Origin: Streptomyces pseudovenezuelae
GTDB lineage: Bacteria > Actinomycetota > Actinomycetes > Streptomycetales > Streptomycetaceae
NCBI RefSeq assembly: GCF_001513955.1
Contig: NZ_KQ948151.1
Span: 70,332 to 134,331, forward strand
Direction: 5' to 3'
DNA: 64,000 nt
A program made the translations under genes and the position numbers. Of this stretch, positions 60,773 through 64,000 are shown one piece after another. The notes under the pieces are model-generated. The model had not been told where the DNA came from. It searched no databases and worked only from the letters and a program-made list of their open reading frames with translations. How positions within the stretch are numbered: position 1 is the first letter of the stretch; each line of letters opens with the position of its first letter.

Positions 60773-61627
60773 TCAGTGGGCGTCGTCCGGTAGCAATCTG
60801 GTGAGGGTGCGGATGGCGCGGTACTGGAGGGTCTTGATGGCGCCCTCGCTTGTGCCCATCACGCGGGCGGTCTCGGCGAGCGAGAGCCCCTGGAGGAAAC
60901 GGAGGGTGACACACTCCTGCTGCCGCGGGCCGAGCCGGCGAACGGCATTGAGCAGATCAGCGTTCGGCAGCAGCAGCAACACACGGTCCTCCGCGGAGGA
61001 CTCGACCTCATCGGCCTCAAGCAGCTCGCCGGTGGTGACCTCCAGGCGGAAACGGCCCGACTTGAAGTGGTCGGCGATCAGGTTGCGGGCGATGGTGACC
61101 AGCCAGGCGCCGAAATCGCGGCCCTGCCAGGTGAACGTGCCGATGCGGCGCAGGGCGCGCAGGAACGTCTCGCTGGTGAGGTCCTCGGCGGTCGTCTTCT
61201 GGCCCACCCGGTAGTAGATGTAGCGGTAGACGGTATCGCTGTAATGGTCGTAGAGCTGCCCGAACGCGTCAGCCTCGCCGGCCTGGGCGCGCTCGACGAG
61301 GTCCATCATCTGGGCGCTGTCGCGGTCCACGGCCGGACGGGCGGTGCGGGTATCCACCGGTCCAGCCAGGCGCGGCTGCCCGGCCCCACGGCTTGCTGTC
61401 TGAACGGCTGCTGTGCAGAGCACGAGCTGTTGTTCATCGACATCGGCTGGTTCGCTGGTGAGGTGTGCGGCTGCCTGCGACGGGGTGGCGATCTGTGTGT
61501 CCGCCGTGGGGGTGGCGGGGTGGCTGCGGGCCATAAGCTGCTGAAGTCGCTCGGCGGTTTCCTGCTGGTTGGACCACATTTGCGCCAGGGCGTGACGCGT
61601 CTGCGCCAACCGCTCTTCTATGCTCAT
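60773..61627 (-). CDS. BldN-like ECF sigma factor with N-terminal extension
   Basis: This 284-residue sigma-70 factor has a Gln/Ala-rich N-terminal extension of about 105 residues, then region 2 (EADAFGQLYDHYSDTVYRYI; TSETFLRALRRIGTFTWQGR) and region 4 (LGPRQQECVTLRFLQGLSLA; MGTSEGAIKTLQYRAIRTL). The core is very close in character to BldN of Streptomyces, which controls aerial development. The extension differs in length from proteolysed BldN forms. The ATG at 61627 overlaps the stop of the upstream sigma gene by four bases. Confidence 0.9.
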   Translation of the reverse strand: MSIEERLAQTRHALAQMWSNQQETAERLQQLMARSHPATPTADTQIATPSQAAAHLTSEPADVDEQQLVLCTAAVQTASRGAGQPRLAGPVDTRTARPAVDRDSAQMMDLVERAQAGEADAFGQLYDHYSDTVYRYIYYRVGQKTTAEDLTSETFLRALRRIGTFTWQGRDFGAWLVTIARNLIADHFKSGRFRLEVTTGELLEADEVESSAEDRVLLLLPNADLLNAVRRLGPRQQECVTLRFLQGLSLAETARVMGTSEGAIKTLQYRAIRTLTRLLPDDAH

Positions 61628-62145
61628 GTGCATCCCCCTTCCTCTTTGACGTATATCTGGGCGAGGCGGGACAGAGCGCGGGAGACATGGCCCCGCGCTG
61701 AGCTGGGCTGTATTCCCATGGCGTCGGCGACTTCCTCGTAAGGCAGATCCAACAGGCAGCGCAGTACGACAGCTTCACGCTGCTGCTCCGGTAAGTCGCG
61801 CAGTCTGCGCAGCAGGTCGAGCCGGTCGTCACAGGATGCGGTGGCGTCATCGCGCGGAAGGCGGTCGAAGTCGGTGGGATCGGTGGGCTCTCCCAGCCGC
61901 AAATGCTCCTTGTAGATCTTGGCGTGCCGTTGCGCAGCCACCGTGAACAGCCATGCCTGCGGCTTCGGATGCTCTTGGAGGCAGGGCCAGGAACGCAGTG
62001 CTTCTTCCATGGTTGTCTGGGCCGCCTCTTCGAGCACATCGTTGCGAGCCCCGCGGGCGAAGAGATAGCGGCGCACGCGCGGTTCGTAGCAGAGGAAGAA
62101 CGCCTCGAACCCGGTCGCCCGCGGGCGGGGTTGCACGCCGGTCAC
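61624..62145 (-). CDS. Sigma-70 family (ECF-type) factor
   Basis: This 173-residue sigma factor has region 2 (GFEAFFLCYEPRVRRYLFAR; EEAAQTTMEEALRSWPCLQE with AWLFTVAAQRHA) and region 4 (LPEQQREAVVLRCLLDLPYE; ADAMGIQPSSARGHVSRAL). The GTG at 62145 overlaps the stop of the upstream small gene and its own stop overlaps the next sigma start, so three genes are translationally coupled. The target promoters are unknown. Confidence 0.87.
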   Translation of the reverse strand: MTGVQPRPRATGFEAFFLCYEPRVRRYLFARGARNDVLEEAAQTTMEEALRSWPCLQEHPKPQAWLFTVAAQRHAKIYKEHLRLGEPTDPTDFDRLPRDDATASCDDRLDLLRRLRDLPEQQREAVVLRCLLDLPYEEVADAMGIQPSSARGHVSRALSRLAQIYVKEEGGCT

Positions 62146-62426
62146 GGTGTGCCGCACTGGTCGGGGGCCGGCGGGCAGGGCTCGGTGCGGACCTCCACGC
62201 TGCGGCGGCCGCCCGGTCCCTGGCGCACGATGAGGCGACTGCCCGGTGGGAGACGCTGCACCAGGGCTACCAGCCCGGCATGCCGTTCCCTCTCGGTGCG
62301 TACGGCTTCGCGGCGGCGGATGGCCTCTTTGAGGAGTCCCCACAGGTTCGCTCCGCGGCCGTGCCCGGCTGCCAGTCCGGCAGCGGCGGCAGCAAGTACC
62401 GGTGCCGCATCCGTCAGTGTTCCCAC
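62142..62426 (-). CDS. Small hypothetical protein, first gene of the sigma operon
   Basis: This 94-residue protein has an Ala-rich hydrophobic start (APVLAAAAAGLAAGHG), a basic helix (LKEAIRRREAVRTERERHAG) and a strand-rich end (SRLIVRQGPGGRRSVEVRTE). The first segment is too weak for a clear membrane helix. Being coupled to a sigma gene, it may modulate that factor, but no anti-sigma motif is visible. The GTG at 62426 follows ACGGAG. Confidence 0.65.
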   Translation of the reverse strand: MGTLTDAAPVLAAAAAGLAAGHGRGANLWGLLKEAIRRREAVRTERERHAGLVALVQRLPPGSRLIVRQGPGGRRSVEVRTEPCPPAPDQCGTP

Positions 62427-62810
62427 GCCGTCTCCGTCCGCCGCCTTCGGGCGACCGCCCGAAGGCGGCCCTCACCACAAGGAAAGGCGCCAGCGGGGCA
62501 AAACGCTGCAGGGGGCGCAAGGTTGACGTCGTGTCACCCGGATCTGTCACCTATCGGCCTGTTGCCATGCGCCCTGTTCCGGGGGCTCCCACCCGTCCTG
62601 CGCGCTCCTGGCCTGCGGGAACCGGATGCGCGGATGCGCATACCCGCATCGTGGAGTTAAGCCGAGAGATCGCGGTTGTCCCGCGTGCGATCGAGTTCTC
62701 CCCATCGTCCGCAACACACGTACCACGCGATGGCCCGCGGCAGCGGCATGCTGCTGCGAGGGCCGTGCCAGGCAGCATGAGGCCTGGGCCCGTGAGTTCA
62801 CCGGGCTGCC
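62427..62810. other. Promoter-containing intergenic stretch
   Basis: This stretch separates the sigma operon from the divergent gene at 62811. Apart from a hairpin at 62440-62469 I see no gene or repeat in it that I can support. Confidence 0.4.
62440..62469 (-). promoter_or_regulatory. Perfect 13-bp leader hairpin of the sigma operon
   Basis: GCCGCCTTCGGGC and GCCCGAAGGCGGC pair around GACC, only 13 bases before the GTG at 62426 and next to its ribosome site. It could mask translation initiation or act as an operator. Confidence 0.55.
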
Positions 62811-63206
62811 GTGTCAGTGGCCGCGGTTAACCTCGAAGGCACCGCCCTGCTCCAGCAGGCCCCGCAGGACGACCGGGAAGGCCCCGACGCGGAAGAGGAA
62901 GAGGAGGACGACTGGCGTGCACGGCGAGAGGCCCAGCAGGTACGCAACTCGGTCGTGGGCCAGTGGCGCAGCGCGGCGGCCAGTCTGCACCGTGCCCACC
63001 GCCTCCTTGCTCTGTTTCCCTGGCTGAAGCCCTGGGCCGATGCCGGGATGCGACTCAAGGCCGATCATGTTGCTCTGCTCCAGCAGCAGGCCGGGCAACT
63101 GCTCTCCTGGGAGGCGCTCACCGCGGCGGCCGGGGTGGCTGCCATGGACCCCCCGGATCTGCCGGCCGAGGACCCGGCCTTCGCCCTGCTGAGAGCTGTC
63201 CCGTAA
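62811..63206 (+). CDS. Hypothetical protein with acidic run
   Basis: This 131-residue soluble protein has a Glu/Asp run (DAEEEEEDDW) near residue 27, then a helical part (VVGQWRSAAASLHRAHRLLA, HVALLQQQAGQLLSWEALTA). The GTG at 62811 is uncertain; coding-like sequence with a CxC-rich stretch upstream (62740-62810, another frame) hints at a longer or frameshifted gene. Family not recognised. Confidence 0.5.
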   Translation: MSVAAVNLEGTALLQQAPQDDREGPDAEEEEEDDWRARREAQQVRNSVVGQWRSAAASLHRAHRLLALFPWLKPWADAGMRLKADHVALLQQQAGQLLSWEALTAAAGVAAMDPPDLPAEDPAFALLRAVP

Positions 63207-63239
63207 ATGATCTACGGCATGCCGATTGACCAGCGACGC

Positions 63240-63350
63240 TGCGCCTCATCCGGCGAGGACGAGGCTATGCAAGCGGGCGATGCCGAACACGGCATGGTGA
63301 ATGCCTTCGTCTTTGAGGCGGTAGTCGCGGAGGATCCTGTAGAGAGCGGA
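63240..63350 (-). pseudogene. IS5-type transposase, C-terminal remnant
   Basis: On the minus strand the reading RILRDYRLKDEGIHHAVFGI, then ARLHSLVLAG and a stop is the end of an IS5/IS112-like transposase. The motif CTGTCCCGTAAATGATC just beyond (63197-63213) looks like the matching IS end. The rest of the element is gone. Confidence 0.6.
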
Positions 63351-63372
63351 GGGGTGCCGTTGAGACTGAGTG

Positions 63373-63738
63373 TCAGCGGGGAATGCTCTGCCCGTCTTCG
63401 GTGAGGGTCAGTGTGAGGCACCCCAGCCATGCGCCGGATTGCGGGTACTCCCAGTTCTCGGCGTCCGCCAGGACAGCGGGAAGGTCCTGCTTCGGGATGG
63501 GGGGACCGGGCTGCTCTCCGAGAGTGCCATCCGGCGCTGTCCAGGGAATGACCCGGCACACTTCAATCCATCCTCTGTCGACGAGGGGAAGGAGGATCGG
63601 GACGAGAGCCGAGGCAGGCCCCGAGACCAGCGGCTCGTCGAGGTCACCCCAGACGCCGGGGAGGATGTCGATCTCCGTGGCGTTGATCATGAAGGCGCGT
63701 TCAGCGGAGGACAGCTGGTCTGTCGCGGGATAGATCAC
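63373..63738 (-). CDS. Hypothetical protein, uncertain start
   Basis: At least 121 residues show coding character: SSAERAFMINATEIDILPGV, LVPILLPLVDRGWIEVCRVI and a Trp-rich end (ENWEYPQSGAWLGCLTLTLT). This resembles small immunity-type or regulatory proteins built from strands and a helix pair, but no family is certain. The frame stays open to 63861; GTG 63738 is the nearest sensible start. Confidence 0.5.
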   Translation of the reverse strand: MIYPATDQLSSAERAFMINATEIDILPGVWGDLDEPLVSGPASALVPILLPLVDRGWIEVCRVIPWTAPDGTLGEQPGPPIPKQDLPAVLADAENWEYPQSGAWLGCLTLTLTEDGQSIPR

Positions 63739-63783
63739 GTGCAGAGTGTCGCAGCTCAGGAGGACGGCCGCCGAGCGCCCCCG

Positions 63784-64000
63784 GTGGCTCGCTGTGTCAT
63801 CGCCGCAGCCGGCCTCGCTCTCCCTCTCCTCATCCCCACATCCGCCTCGGCTGCCACCCACACCAGCCGCTTCGCGAACTACCGCTACGGGGACTGCCTG
63901 CGCGAGAATTCCGAAACCGGCCTCAAGGGCGACCGCTGCACCACCGGACGCGGCAGCCTCCTGTGGCAGTGGAACGGCCGCCTCAACACCAACACCACCC
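63784..64000 (+). CDS. Secreted protein, partial (runs off the window)
   Basis: From GTG 63784 a signal peptide is read (ARCVIAAAGLALPLLIPTSA, cleavage near SASAA). The mature start is THTSRFANYRYGDCLRENSE, then RGSLLWQWNGRLNTNTT. The Q-x-W-like motif and the Y/W spacing resemble the first repeat of a ricin-type (RICIN/CBM13) lectin domain. The window ends after about 72 codons. The distance to a ribosome site is poor, so the start may differ. Confidence 0.5.
   Translation, partial: MARCVIAAAGLALPLLIPTSASAATHTSRFANYRYGDCLRENSETGLKGDRCTTGRGSLLWQWNGRLNTNTT

Noticed and set aside
62551..62801. Minus-strand frames between the sigma operon and 62,811
   Set aside because: They lack ribosome sites and family matches, and both strands show similar open frames as expected from base composition.
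1..64000. tRNA or rRNA genes
   Set aside because: No stretch was recognised with tRNA cloverleaf features (such as GGTTCGAATCC-type T arms in context) or rRNA sequence; absence cannot be proven without a search tool.

Overview
The window reads as a Streptomyces (or very close actinomycete) chromosome segment. It has very high GC with G/C-rich third codon positions, GTG starts, ATGA/GTGA stop-start overlaps, a WhiB-like protein, a BldN-like sigma factor, and several families typical of streptomycetes. The number of insertion sequences and broken genes suggests an accessory region such as a chromosome arm; that placement is inference.

Bases 1 to about 28,600 form a low-oxygen/dormancy-type island. 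Its gene content closely resembles the mycobacterial DosR/DevR regulon: two Rv1733c-like membrane proteins, a phosphoribosyltransferase-hydrolase fusion (Rv0571c-like), Hsp20, a CBS-BON protein, universal stress proteins, Acg-like nitroreductases, a pyridoxamine-oxidase-fold regulator and a P2-type cation ATPase with two TrkA proteins. Mixed in are an OmpR-type two-component system, a redox operon (ApbE, ferric-reductase-like cytochrome, NuoF-like protein, ferredoxin), a hydrogenase-type maturation protease, GAPDH, and an arginine deiminase pathway cluster (carbamate kinase and ornithine carbamoyltransferase intact, deiminase and permease fused by a deletion). Upstream of many of these genes I find a partial palindrome of the form GGGNC-N4-GNCCC, the same half-site spacing as the DosR box. 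The only DevR-like response regulator visible here is badly degraded.

Bases 28,600 to about 51,430 are an insertion-sequence and pseudogene zone. Two different ISL3-family elements sit back to back at overlapping 8-bp target duplications, and each carries a passenger gene downstream of its transposase. Further on come remnants of a DNA ligase, a 2-hydroxyacid dehydrogenase, a UvrD-like helicase, a STAND NTPase, IS630, IS21 and IS481 elements, an ECF sigma gene split around a secreted-protein gene, and a CmlR-like exporter. Apparently intact genes among them include a LysR regulator with a divergent DUF6817 gene, a STAS protein, a MarR regulator with a probable leaderless promoter inside its operator, a MaoC-like hydratase, a DUF1963 protein, and a TetR-controlled flavin monooxygenase.

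Bases 51,430 to 64,000 hold a pyruvate oxidase (PoxB-like) next to a glutamate-synthase-like flavoprotein, an LLM-class flavoenzyme, an IS256-family element with a downstream ORF, an NmrA-like reductase, a WhiB-like regulator, and an operon of two translationally coupled sigma factors. The WhiB-like gene and the sigma operon each have a long perfect hairpin just upstream of the start. The window ends inside a secreted-protein gene.
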